This document shows, piece by piece, positions 1 to 6,503 of a DNA stretch of 7,818 nucleotides (positions within the stretch are counted from its first letter, which is position 1; every line of letters begins with the position of its first letter). Below the pieces are notes generated by a model. It was not told where the DNA came from, did no database searches, and was given only the letters and a program-made list of their open reading frames with translations. Where the stretch lies: the NCBI GenBank assembly GCA_031287505.1, contig JAITSW010000051.1:1-7818 (forward strand), read 5' to 3'. Origin of the DNA: Propionibacteriaceae bacterium (GTDB taxonomy: Bacteria > Actinomycetota > Actinomycetes > Propionibacteriales > Propionibacteriaceae). The translations under genes and the position numbers were made by a program.

Positions 1-661
1 CAAGCGTGACGATCAACTCGGTGATCTCATGCCCGTCCAGCCAAGCGGTTTTATCGGCAATAGCACTGCGGGTAAACCCATGTTCGTTCATCAACACCGT
101 GTGGGCACCCCTGGCAAACTCCGAATCAGCTAGCTGCAAACCGTCGGCATCCAAATCAAGGATCAGCTCCCGACCAGCTTGCCTAATGGTGTGCAGCACC
201 TGGGCGGCTGATTCTCCCGCCGGGCCGACGAGCCGCGCAAGGCGTCCGGCTGTCGAATACAGATACCCCGGACAGGTCAGGGCTTCTAGGGTGTCTGCGC
301 GCAGGGGAATCGGCAGTGTCGAAGGATTAGCCCAAAAAATGACGTCCTCATCGCCGACCATGATCACCACGGTTTGCGGATCCGGCTCGTCATCGTGGTG
401 TGCCAGGTGCGAGATGCCAACATTGGCGGCGAGCAGGCCGGCTTTCAACTCTTGGGTGAGTTGGCCGTTGTTCAAAATTGAGATGAACTCGGTGGGTTGG
501 CCAAAGCCGGCATGTACCCGGGCGGCGTTGGCGACCATGCCGCCTATTTGCTCTTCCAGCACGTCCATGGCAACCCGGTCGCCCATCACCGGCCAGGCAC
601 CGGCGCGGTAATAGCGGTCTAGGGAGATGTCGCCGACGAAGAAGGTGGGGACAATTGCCAT
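1..661 (-). CDS. PfkB/ribokinase-family carbohydrate kinase, C-terminus cut by window edge
   Basis: This reading frame has no stop inside the window; it starts at ATG 661-659 and runs off the left edge after 220 codons. Families of this fold transfer the ATP gamma-phosphate to a sugar or nucleoside hydroxyl in the cytoplasm. Visible hallmarks are the N-terminal FVGDISLDRYY (residues 8-18), the glycine pair in EQIGGMVANAARVHAGFG (37-54), the strand ILDLDADG (167-174), MNEHGF (191-196) and ELIVTL (215-220), which normally precedes the ATP-binding and GAGD region. The catalytic GAGD part lies outside the window. The NxxE motif reads NEHG (192-195), so its glutamate appears replaced by glycine. 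The start is 1 nt after the stop of the AllA-like gene, which implies translational coupling. Family call is firm from the N-terminal pattern; the substrate (sugar, nucleoside or other) cannot be told. Confidence 0.85.
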   Translation of the reverse strand, partial: MAIVPTFFVGDISLDRYYRAGAWPVMGDRVAMDVLEEQIGGMVANAARVHAGFGQPTEFISILNNGQLTQELKAGLLAANVGISHLAHHDDEPDPQTVVIMVGDEDVIFWANPSTLPIPLRADTLEALTCPGYLYSTAGRLARLVGPAGESAAQVLHTIRQAGRELILDLDADGLQLADSEFARGAHTVLMNEHGFTRSAIADKTAWLDGHEITELIVTL

Positions 662-662
662 G

Positions 663-1151
663 TCAGCCTTCAAGGGCAAGCTCAACCGGCTCGGGCAGCT
701 CAGCCCATTCGTCCAAGAAGTTATTGGCGCAGTAGGCGAACCAGTAATACGGCGTTGGCTCACTCAAGCCAAGACAGGCATCGTGCCAAATGCCGCGATT
801 CAGCTTCACTACGGTACCCACGGGCACGATGAACGCCGCAACGGTGGCTGGATCGGGGTGCTCTCCTTCAGCGTCGTCAACAACGAGCACGAACGGCAGC
901 CCGGCCCCAAAAGCCCCTTCCTCGGTGTCAAAGTGGCGCTCCATCGCGGTGATCTGGGTGGGCAGCGTGCGGGCGATGGTGTACCCAAGGGAGCCGACCG
1001 TGTCGATTATCGGCGCATATGTGCGGGCATCGTTGAGGTCATCGGATTTTGACACGACGACTCCTTCACTCTCCCGCCCGTCCAAGAAGAGCACCTGCCC
1101 ATAGCGTTCAAAACTCTGCGCCGTCAAAGGTAGCGGATGGATTTTTCTCAT
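663..1151 (-). CDS. AllA-type ureidoglycolate lyase family protein
   Basis: A 162-residue protein, the usual size for the family (E. coli AllA is about 160). AllA splits ureidoglycolate into glyoxylate and urea in allantoin breakdown. Family signs are the N-terminal PLTAQSFERYGQVL (residues 8-21), MERHFDTEEGAF (69-80), the strand PFVLVVDD, PDPATVAAFIVPVGTVVKLN and GIWHD (119-123), matching the conserved WH of AllA. The stretch after the RH pair departs from the E. coli form (TEEGAFGAG instead of GTQAFIP), so the exact substrate is doubtful. ATG at 1151 is preferred over the adjacent TTG at 1154 because AGG sits 5 nt upstream of the ATG. It lies 6 nt after the aldo/keto reductase stop and 1 nt before the kinase start, so the three are very likely one transcript. 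No allantoinase or allantoicase gene is present in the window, which weakens a simple allantoin role. Confidence 0.8.
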   Translation of the reverse strand: MRKIHPLPLTAQSFERYGQVLFLDGRESEGVVVSKSDDLNDARTYAPIIDTVGSLGYTIARTLPTQITAMERHFDTEEGAFGAGLPFVLVVDDAEGEHPDPATVAAFIVPVGTVVKLNRGIWHDACLGLSEPTPYYWFAYCANNFLDEWAELPEPVELALEG

Positions 1152-1157
1152 CAACGC

Positions 1158-2006
1158 CTACCACTGAACAATTTCGGTAGCTGGATCGCTGCCCCAAACT
1201 GCGCCATCGGGACGGGCCAAGGTGTCGATGGCGTCCATTTCGGCGGGAGTTAGCTCAAAGGAATACACGTCCAAGTTTTCTTTGACGCGCTGGGGCTGTC
1301 GGGTATAGGAAACCGGAATCGCACCTCCTTGGATGTTCCAGCGCAGCAGAATCTGGGCTACCGAGACACCTCGGGCGGCAGCTAGTTCGACAATCACCGG
1401 ATCTTTGAGCTCCGCGCCTTGATGGCCCAGCGAACTCCAAGATTCGGTTACCACTCCCAGTTCGGTGTTTGCCCGAACCTGAGCGGCATTGGGGAAAAAA
1501 GGATGACGCTCAATTTGATTTACAGCCGGCAGCACTCCAGTTTCGGCTTGCAGGCGGAGGATGAAATCGGTGGTGAAATTCGAGACGCCAAACGAGCGCA
1601 CCCGGCCTTCACCGCGCAGCTTGACCATAGCCCGCCAAGTGTCTACGTACTTGTCCCAGGCTGGGTTTGGCCAGTGAATAAGGTAAAGGTCTAAATACTC
1701 CAACCCCAACTCGCTCATCGAAGTCTCAAACCCCGCTAGGGTCTGGTCGTAGCCGTGATGCCTGCCGGCAACTTTCGAAGTGACGAAAATCTCACTCCGG
1801 GGTACGGATGTCTGCGCGATAGCCGCACCGACCACGTCCTCATTTCCATAAGAACGGGCCGTGTCGAGAGCCCGCCATCCGGAATCTAGGGCGTTGAGGT
1901 AAATAGCCAACGCCTGCTCTTTGGGGGCGTCTGGAGTGCCGAACACATTGGCTGGAATCTTCCAGCCGTCGTTGAGTTCGACTAGCGGAATCTGGGGTAT
2001 GGACAT
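1158..2006 (-). CDS. Aldo/keto reductase (2,5-diketo-D-gluconate reductase-like)
   Basis: A full-length 282-residue NAD(P)H-dependent carbonyl reductase with the AKR beta/alpha barrel, cytoplasmic. The catalytic tetrad is complete: Asp48 and Tyr53 in ALDTARSYGNE, Lys78 in VTSKVAG and His111 in LIHWPNP. Further family landmarks are RSFGVSNF (137-144), AVNQIERHPF (161-170), ESWSSLG (188-194) and VKENLDVY (241-248). In most relatives the cofactor-phosphate loop reads PKS; here it is PVS (231-233), so the lysine that contacts the 2'-phosphate of NADPH is valine, while Arg240 is kept. That could shift cofactor preference toward NADH (inference). The ATG at 2006 has only a weak GTGGG-like site upstream. 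It is the first gene of the leftward trio with the AllA-like and PfkB genes, suggesting reduction of a sugar- or oxoacid-type carbonyl in that route. The substrate is unknown. Confidence 0.92.
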   Translation of the reverse strand: MSIPQIPLVELNDGWKIPANVFGTPDAPKEQALAIYLNALDSGWRALDTARSYGNEDVVGAAIAQTSVPRSEIFVTSKVAGRHHGYDQTLAGFETSMSELGLEYLDLYLIHWPNPAWDKYVDTWRAMVKLRGEGRVRSFGVSNFTTDFILRLQAETGVLPAVNQIERHPFFPNAAQVRANTELGVVTESWSSLGHQGAELKDPVIVELAAARGVSVAQILLRWNIQGGAIPVSYTRQPQRVKENLDVYSFELTPAEMDAIDTLARPDGAVWGSDPATEIVQW

Positions 2007-2170
2007 GCGCCCACTTTACCGGCAGTTTCAGCCTGCTATCCCCGGGCGTCAAAATGGGGAATTGTGCGGGCGGCATCGTCCTTCGAGCTGTCAACAGCAA
2101 GCCGTCAAGCTACTATTGGAGGAATTCGCCGTATTCGACGCCGATGGCTGTACCCAGATAAGGACGTGTT
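2007..2170. promoter_or_regulatory. Divergent promoter region between reductase cluster and alpha-glucosidase
   Basis: This 164-bp gap separates two divergently transcribed units and must hold both start regions. For the rightward gene a candidate promoter is CTGTCA (2088-2093), a 17-bp spacer and TACTAT (2111-2116). For the leftward cluster a TTGACG box (complement of 2047-2052) is a good -35, but the hexamer 17 bp downstream (GAAACT) is a poor -10 and would leave a leader of only about 10 nt. I saw no convincing repressor palindrome. Promoter boxes are matched by eye only. Confidence 0.4.
2160..2164 (+). promoter_or_regulatory. Ribosome binding site fixing the alpha-glucosidase GTG start
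   Basis: AAGGA lies 6 nt upstream of GTG 2171. An in-frame TAA at 2159-2161 rules out starts further upstream, so GTG is the likely initiation codon. Confidence 0.75.
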
Positions 2171-3757
2171 GTGACTCTGACTCCGTGGTGGCATGGTGCC
2201 GTGCTCTATCACGTCTACCTACGTTCCTTCCGAGACTTAGACGGCGACGGTTATGGCGATATTGCCGGTCTGATCGATTCCCTCGACCACTTGGAATCAC
2301 TGAGCGTCGATGCCATCTGGCTCTCGCCAACGACTCCGTCCCCAGATCGGGACTGGGGTTATGACGTGTCTGATTACACGAACGTTCATCCGCAACTGGG
2401 ATCTTTGGCGCAGCTGGACGAGTTGATCGCGCTGGCAAGGGGCAAGGGTATGCGCGTCCTGCTTGATCTTGTCCCAAATCACACTTCTGATCGGCATCCG
2501 TGGTTTATTGACGCTCAAAGCTCGCGGGATTCGGCACATCGCGACTACTACATGTGGGCTGATCCGCGTCCAGATGGCTCGCCGCCAAATAACTGGCTGG
2601 ACGACACCGGCGAACCCGCTTGGCAGTGGGACGGAGCCACCGGGCAGTACTACTTCCACAATTTCTTGCCCGAACAGCCGGAACTCAACTGGCGTAACCC
2701 GGCAGTCCACCGGGAGTTCGACAAGATCATGGACTTCTGGTTTGACAAAGGGGTGGCGGGTTTTCGCATTGACGTTGCCAATGGTTTTTACAAAGACGAA
2801 GCTTTGCGGGATAACCCGTCCAATGACGAGCGGCTGCCAGGCGTCCTGTATCAACCGGGCAAACACGGCCAGCAGACCGTTTACAACTTCAACCAGCCCG
2901 AGGTGCACCAGGTCTACCGCGATTGGCGGATTCGCGCTGAGCAGCGGGGGGCAGCCGGTGGGGAGGTGCCGCTGCTGCTGGGCGAAACCTGGGTGCTGCA
3001 TCCGTCCCAGCTGGCTGACTACTACGGCAATAACGATCAACTGCAGTTGGCGTTCAACTTCCCGCTGATCTTTGCCGATTTCGGGGCTCAGACATTTGCG
3101 TCGCTAATCGACGAGACTTTTGCGGGCATCCCGCAAGGCGCCTGCCCGATCTGGGCCGGTTCCAATCATGATCTCTCTAGATTAGGCACCCGCTGGGCAG
3201 CCGGAGATATTGCCAAAATGCGCCTCATCCATACGGTTCTGGCTATGCTTCCGGGTGCTTTCGGTCTCTATTACGGGGACGAACTGGGCATGCCCGACAG
3301 CGATATCCCCGTCGGGTTGCAGCGGGATCCGCTCACTTTGGGAGGCAAAAACGGTTCCTGGCCTCGGGACAATGCCCGCTCGCCCATGCGCTGGGACGAC
3401 TCCGAGCTAGGTGGCTTCACCACCGGAAAGCCGTGGCTTCCGCTGCACCCCGACCGCAGCTTGAACGTAGCCGGTCAAGACGCCGACCCTTTCTCCACAC
3501 TGAATTACATCCGCAGCTTGCTGGCGTTGCGTCGGCAAGTCCATGGCGGACGGCTGAACCGCTATCGCCAACTCGCGGCAACCGACACGCTGTTCGCCTA
3601 CGAGAGTGGCGATGCCCGGGTTTACGCCAACTTCTCCGACGGGATTCAGACGGCGCATCCGGTCTGGACGGTGGCTCTTTCCACCCTGGGGAAGCCGATC
3701 GCTGCCGCTGGTGCCTACGAGTTGCAACCTTGGGAAGCAATAGTCGCCCTCCGCTAA
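2171..3757 (+). CDS. GH13 alpha-glucosidase (oligo-1,6-glucosidase / AglA type)
   Basis: A complete 528-residue glycoside hydrolase family 13 enzyme that releases glucose from the non-reducing end of short alpha-glucosides; no signal peptide, so intracellular. Domain A starts at WWHGAVLYHVYLRSF (6-20) followed by the calcium-site-like DLDGDGYGD (22-30). Conserved regions: DLVPNHTSD (99-107), GFRIDVANG (197-205) with nucleophile Asp201, LLLGETWV (268-275) with acid/base Glu272, and SNHDLSR (331-337) with transition-state Asp334. The C-terminal beta domain runs from about 450 to 528. Length fits the 530-560 residue family norm. The DVANG context resembles actinobacterial AglA-type enzymes (DVAHG); valine after the nucleophile is also seen in oligo-1,6-glucosidases, so 1,4 versus 1,6 preference is open. 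The trehalose synthase subfamily is an alternative, judged less likely. The gene stands alone: it diverges from the reductase cluster and converges with the ABC operon. Confidence 0.93.
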   Translation: MTLTPWWHGAVLYHVYLRSFRDLDGDGYGDIAGLIDSLDHLESLSVDAIWLSPTTPSPDRDWGYDVSDYTNVHPQLGSLAQLDELIALARGKGMRVLLDLVPNHTSDRHPWFIDAQSSRDSAHRDYYMWADPRPDGSPPNNWLDDTGEPAWQWDGATGQYYFHNFLPEQPELNWRNPAVHREFDKIMDFWFDKGVAGFRIDVANGFYKDEALRDNPSNDERLPGVLYQPGKHGQQTVYNFNQPEVHQVYRDWRIRAEQRGAAGGEVPLLLGETWVLHPSQLADYYGNNDQLQLAFNFPLIFADFGAQTFASLIDETFAGIPQGACPIWAGSNHDLSRLGTRWAAGDIAKMRLIHTVLAMLPGAFGLYYGDELGMPDSDIPVGLQRDPLTLGGKNGSWPRDNARSPMRWDDSELGGFTTGKPWLPLHPDRSLNVAGQDADPFSTLNYIRSLLALRRQVHGGRLNRYRQLAATDTLFAYESGDARVYANFSDGIQTAHPVWTVALSTLGKPIAAAGAYELQPWEAIVALR

Positions 3758-4025
3758 TCCCCAATAGCGCCAAATGCCGGGTTTTCACCTCGGATCGGGT
3801 CAAACAGGTTAGTGCCTTAACGACACACTAAACGAAACTAAAACACCTAGTCAGCGCGATTTGGAAGTCGAGAAGCAGTAGGGATGACCCAACTCGGGAG
3901 GCAAAGCCCAAGACTTCATAGCGGAACCCAACTACGCTCTAAATTGCGGTGAACCGGTAAACCTGCCGTAAACCTACCTGCGAAGACCCCGGAAAGATCA
4001 CTGGCCAAAGGTTGCATCGGTGAGA
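3758..4025. other. Convergent intergenic region without recognised gene
   Basis: These 268 bp lie between the ends of two converging units. I find no credible coding frame and no hairpin with a U-tract, so no terminator can be named. What is visible: a nested set of short complementary segments (GGGTCA 3797-3802 with TGACCC 3885-3890; TTAGTG 3809-3814 with CACTAA 3826-3831; CCTA 3846-3849 with TAGG 3879-3882) and an imperfect tandem repeat GGTAAACCTGCC / GTAAACCTACC around 3956-3978. A 5-bp hairpin, GTTGC/GCAAC (4011-4035), overlaps the end of the BtpA-like gene. Short pairings like these are expected by chance in a region this long. Confidence 0.4.
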
Positions 4026-4745
4026 TCAACGCAACAGATTGACGGCGCTCATTAGTTTTTGGACGTTGGCGGGCGAGACTATGCCCTTGGCTTCATGGGT
4101 GTCTTTTAGGTAGCTCCCGACAATTGCGCCATCGGCAACGGCTAACCCGGTGGCGGCGTTTTCAGCAGTGAGGCCAGCCCCAATCAACAACGGATAGTCC
4201 TTCCCCACTACCTCGCGGAAGCGCAGCACCTTAGCCACATCCGTCTCTTCGCCAGTCTTCGAGGCAGTCACCACCAAAGCGTCGCAGCGGGTCGCTCCAA
4301 TCGCCACGTCTGTGGCTTCGTCGTTTCCAGAAAGCACCGGCTGGTATTTGAAGCGGACGCCTCCGAATACCAAGGACGATGCCCGCCATACTGCCAACTG
4401 CTGCGCAAAATCTGGGTCGTCGTTCGGGGAAAGATGCCCGGCAACCCCGTCAAGTTGGACGAAGTCAATCGGATGTGAGGCGGCGAGCTCGAAGGCCAAA
4501 GCGTCGTTGTCAAGCGTGTTTAGGCCGATAATCGTATTAGCCGGCCGATTGTCGTCCAGCCAATCCAGGGCGGCGGCCACATCGTCGTAGTCGCCAAAAT
4601 AGTTTTCCACGATAACGCCGTCTATGCCGCCCTCGACGTAGGCCTGCGTCTCGTATTTGACCCGATCCAGCCGCTCCGCCCGGGTGTTACCACCCAGGTG
4701 GAGCATGCCGAAGATCGGTTTGTCCCGCCCTAGGAGCTTAGGCAC
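4026..4745 (-). CDS. BtpA/SgcQ-family TIM-barrel protein
   Basis: A 239-residue protein of the BtpA family (PF03437), a TIM-barrel group named for a cyanobacterial photosystem I biogenesis factor and including SgcQ of an enterobacterial sugar-phosphate cluster; no reaction is firmly established. Family signs in order: IFGMLHLGG (11-19), GGIDGVIVENYFGD (39-52), FGGVRFKYQP (127-136), DALVVTASKTGEETD (155-169), LLIGAGLTAEN (186-196) and ADGAIVGSYLK (204-214). The last two resemble a phosphate-binding pair seen in many barrel enzymes. It is slightly shorter than the usual ~260 residues. The GTG start overlaps the stop of the binding-protein gene by 1 nt (TAGTG), with GAAGG just upstream, so it is translationally coupled to the transporter. 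Its place as last gene of an ABC importer operon suggests that it processes the imported compound or a product of it (inference). Confidence 0.82.
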   Translation of the reverse strand: MPKLLGRDKPIFGMLHLGGNTRAERLDRVKYETQAYVEGGIDGVIVENYFGDYDDVAAALDWLDDNRPANTIIGLNTLDNDALAFELAASHPIDFVQLDGVAGHLSPNDDPDFAQQLAVWRASSLVFGGVRFKYQPVLSGNDEATDVAIGATRCDALVVTASKTGEETDVAKVLRFREVVGKDYPLLIGAGLTAENAATGLAVADGAIVGSYLKDTHEAKGIVSPANVQKLMSAVNLLR

Positions 4746-5662
4746 TAGCCTTCGACACCGTCGTTAATGGTGAACTCGCTTACCGCTGCGTCGCCGCAGT
4801 TGTACTTGTCCAAGATCGCCTGGTAGGTGCCGTCAGCTGCCATAGCGGTGAGTGCTCCCTGGACGGCATCCCGCAGGCCGGCGTTTTCTTTGGAGACGCC
4901 GACGCCGGAGTTGTTGGGAGAGAGGAGTTCGCCAAAGTGGTAGTACTCGTTCGGGCTCAAATCGGCGCCGCCTTCAAGGCCCAGCAAAATAACCTGCGCG
5001 CGGCCGGTTTTCATTTGAACCTTCTGCTCGGCAAGGGTTTCAATTTCGAGAGTGCTGATTTCGGTGCCGTCGGTGCAGATGGTCTTGGAGAGCTCCTGAA
5101 CCGTCTTGCCCCAGTTGGTGCCGGTGGCGACAGTCACTGTCTTTCCGCAAAGGTCTTTGAGGTCTTTGATTGAGTCCTTTGCCGCAGCGGGGGCGAAAAA
5201 GGCATCGCCGGTGCGGAAATAGTCTACAAAATCGAGCTTTTCCTGGCGCTGGATGTAGTCGGACATCGCCGTCCAAATCAGATGGTCGCGGCCGGTGGTG
5301 ACAGAGGGAATGAGCTGTTCGAAGTCGACATTGTCGAACTCAATGGTCAGAGCCAAACGCTTGGCAACTTCCTGAGCCAGCTCAATGTCGACGCCGACGA
5401 GCTCTTCCGAGCCGGCTTCCACCGGGTATTCCATGGGCGGATAGGCCAGCGAAATTGCGACCTTGAGTACGCCCGCAGTGCGGATGCCTTCAGGTACCAA
5501 TGCCTGCAGAGCGGCATTCGGATCAGCGGTCGCCGAAGTTTGCGGAGCCGTTGCAGCGGGGGTCGGGGGCTCGGTGGTGGGAGCAGCCGGAGCGCCGCAG
5601 CCCGCAAATGCGACGAGCGCCGTAGCCGCCGTCAAGGCAGAGAAAAACTTGGTTGACTTCAT
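4745..5662 (-). CDS. ABC transporter solute-binding lipoprotein, family 3 (SBP_bac_3)
   Basis: A 305-residue extracytoplasmic binding protein that captures ligand for the importer encoded upstream. The N-terminus is a lipoprotein signal: Lys2 and Lys5, a hydrophobic stretch, then the lipobox AFAGC with Cys22 as lipidation site. A Pro/Thr/Ala-rich linker (23-50) tethers the folded part. Family motifs: GVLKVAISLAYPPMEY (64-79), LVGVDIELAQEVAKRL (88-103), AMSDYIQRQEKLDFVDY (132-148) with Arg139 at the carboxylate-binding position, and VTVATGTNWG (176-185). The segment GRAQVILLGLEGG (220-232) usually reads GRxDAxxxD; here both aspartates are gone (Gln223, Gly228), so the usual alpha-amino contact is missing. 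Start ATG 5662 has AAAGGA with good spacing. It sits 28 nt after the ATPase gene and overlaps the BtpA-like gene by 1 nt. Ligand unknown; a polar amino acid or a related acid is the default guess. Confidence 0.92.
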   Translation of the reverse strand: MKSTKFFSALTAATALVAFAGCGAPAAPTTEPPTPAATAPQTSATADPNAALQALVPEGIRTAGVLKVAISLAYPPMEYPVEAGSEELVGVDIELAQEVAKRLALTIEFDNVDFEQLIPSVTTGRDHLIWTAMSDYIQRQEKLDFVDYFRTGDAFFAPAAAKDSIKDLKDLCGKTVTVATGTNWGKTVQELSKTICTDGTEISTLEIETLAEQKVQMKTGRAQVILLGLEGGADLSPNEYYHFGELLSPNNSGVGVSKENAGLRDAVQGALTAMAADGTYQAILDKYNCGDAAVSEFTINDGVEG

Positions 5663-5690
5663 TTATTGTTCCTTTTCGGTTTTTTGGGGG

Positions 5691-6503
5691 TTAGATGTTG
5701 TGTTCGAGCACAGCGGAGAGGAAGGCCTTCACGCGGGGATCTTGCGGATTTGAAAAGACGGCATCGGGGTCGCCCATTTCGCGCATGGTGCCGTCTACCA
5801 TGATCCCGACAGAATCGGCGACGGCGCGCGCGAAGCCGACTTCGTGAGTCACCACAATCATTGTGGTACCCGAGTTGGCTAGGTCTTTCATCACGGCCAG
5901 CACTTCGCCGACGAGTTCTGGATCCAGTGCCGAGGTCGGCTCGTCGAAGAGCATCAGTTCGGGTTCCATGCACAGCGCCCGCGCGATGGCCACGCGCTGT
6001 TTCTGCCCACCCGAGAGCTGGCTGGGATAATGGTCGGCTTGATCGGCCAGCCCGACTTGGATAAGCCGCGCCATCGCCTTTTCGCGCGCCAGAGTTTTTG
6101 AATCGCGTAGGACGGTGACGCGACCCTCCATCACATTCTCAATTGCCGTCATGTGCGGGAAAAGGTTGAAGTGTTGGAAGACCATTCCGATACGGCGCTG
6201 TTGGGCACGCGCCTTCTTGGGTGGGAGTTCGTGCAGCACCCCGTCTTTGAGGTGGTAGCCGACAATTGAGCCGTTCACCCAGATAACTCCGCCGTCGGGA
6301 GTCTCCAAATGGTTGATGCAGCGCAACAGGGTGGATTTGCCGCCGCCGGACGGGCCCAGCAGGCAGAATACCTCACCCTTGCGAACTTCTAAGTCAACTC
6401 CACGCAACACGTGGGTACTGCCAAAACTCTTGGTGACGTTTATGGCTTTTACGGCGATCTCGCAGTCTTCGCGCGAAGGCGGGGGAAAGCTGGAACTGCC
6501 CAT
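5691..6503 (-). CDS. Polar amino-acid-type ABC transporter ATPase (HisP-like)
   Basis: A 270-residue ATPase that powers the importer from the cytoplasmic face. Counting from ATG 6503: Walker [10 protein letters not shown] (50-58), Q-loop in [13 protein letters not shown] (Gln110), signature LSGGQKQ (163-169), Walker B LMLFDEP (183-189), D-loop SALD (191-194) and H-loop His220. An insert before the Q-loop, around [17 protein letters not shown], matches the extra loop of HisP rather than the shorter GlnQ form, which places it in the His/Glu/Gln/Arg/opine ABC group. ATG 6503 is chosen over GTG 6506 because GGAGG lies 6 nt from the ATG but only 3 nt from the GTG. The ATG overlaps the permease stop by 1 nt (TGATG), so the two are translationally coupled. 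Nothing is missing or damaged. Confidence 0.96.
   Translation of the reverse strand: MGSSSFPPPSREDCEIAVKAINVTKSFGSTHVLRGVDLEVRKGEVFCLLGPSGGGKSTLLRCINHLETPDGGVIWVNGSIVGYHLKDGVLHELPPKKARAQQRRIGMVFQHFNLFPHMTAIENVMEGRVTVLRDSKTLAREKAMARLIQVGLADQADHYPSQLSGGQKQRVAIARALCMEPELMLFDEPTSALDPELVGEVLAVMKDLANSGTTMIVVTHEVGFARAVADSVGIMVDGTMREMGDPDAVFSNPQDPRVKAFLSAVLEHNI

Noticed and set aside
6..611. Long rightward open frame opposite the kinase gene
   Set aside because: Its translation is rich in Ser, Arg and Ala with no domain pattern, while the opposite strand encodes a clear PfkB protein over the same span. It is a shadow.
627..1104. Rightward open frames over the AllA-like gene
   Set aside because: No recognisable motifs; the minus strand carries a full AllA-family protein with consistent neighbours.
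2297..3068. Two long frames (247 and 201 aa) overlapping the alpha-glucosidase
   Set aside because: The GH13 frame has every catalytic motif in order, so these are antisense and off-frame shadows.
3779..3950. Possible tmRNA remnant: GGTTT...ATCGGGTCAA near 3782 and ACTACGCTCT near 3930 recall parts of mycobacterial ssrA
   Set aside because: Spacing between the two segments is too long, the tag frame does not end in ALAA, the TTCGA-type 3' half is absent and the next gene leaves no room for it.
3884..3952. Small rightward frame of about 22 codons starting at ATG 3884
   Set aside because: The start has no properly spaced ribosome binding site and the product has no recognisable feature.
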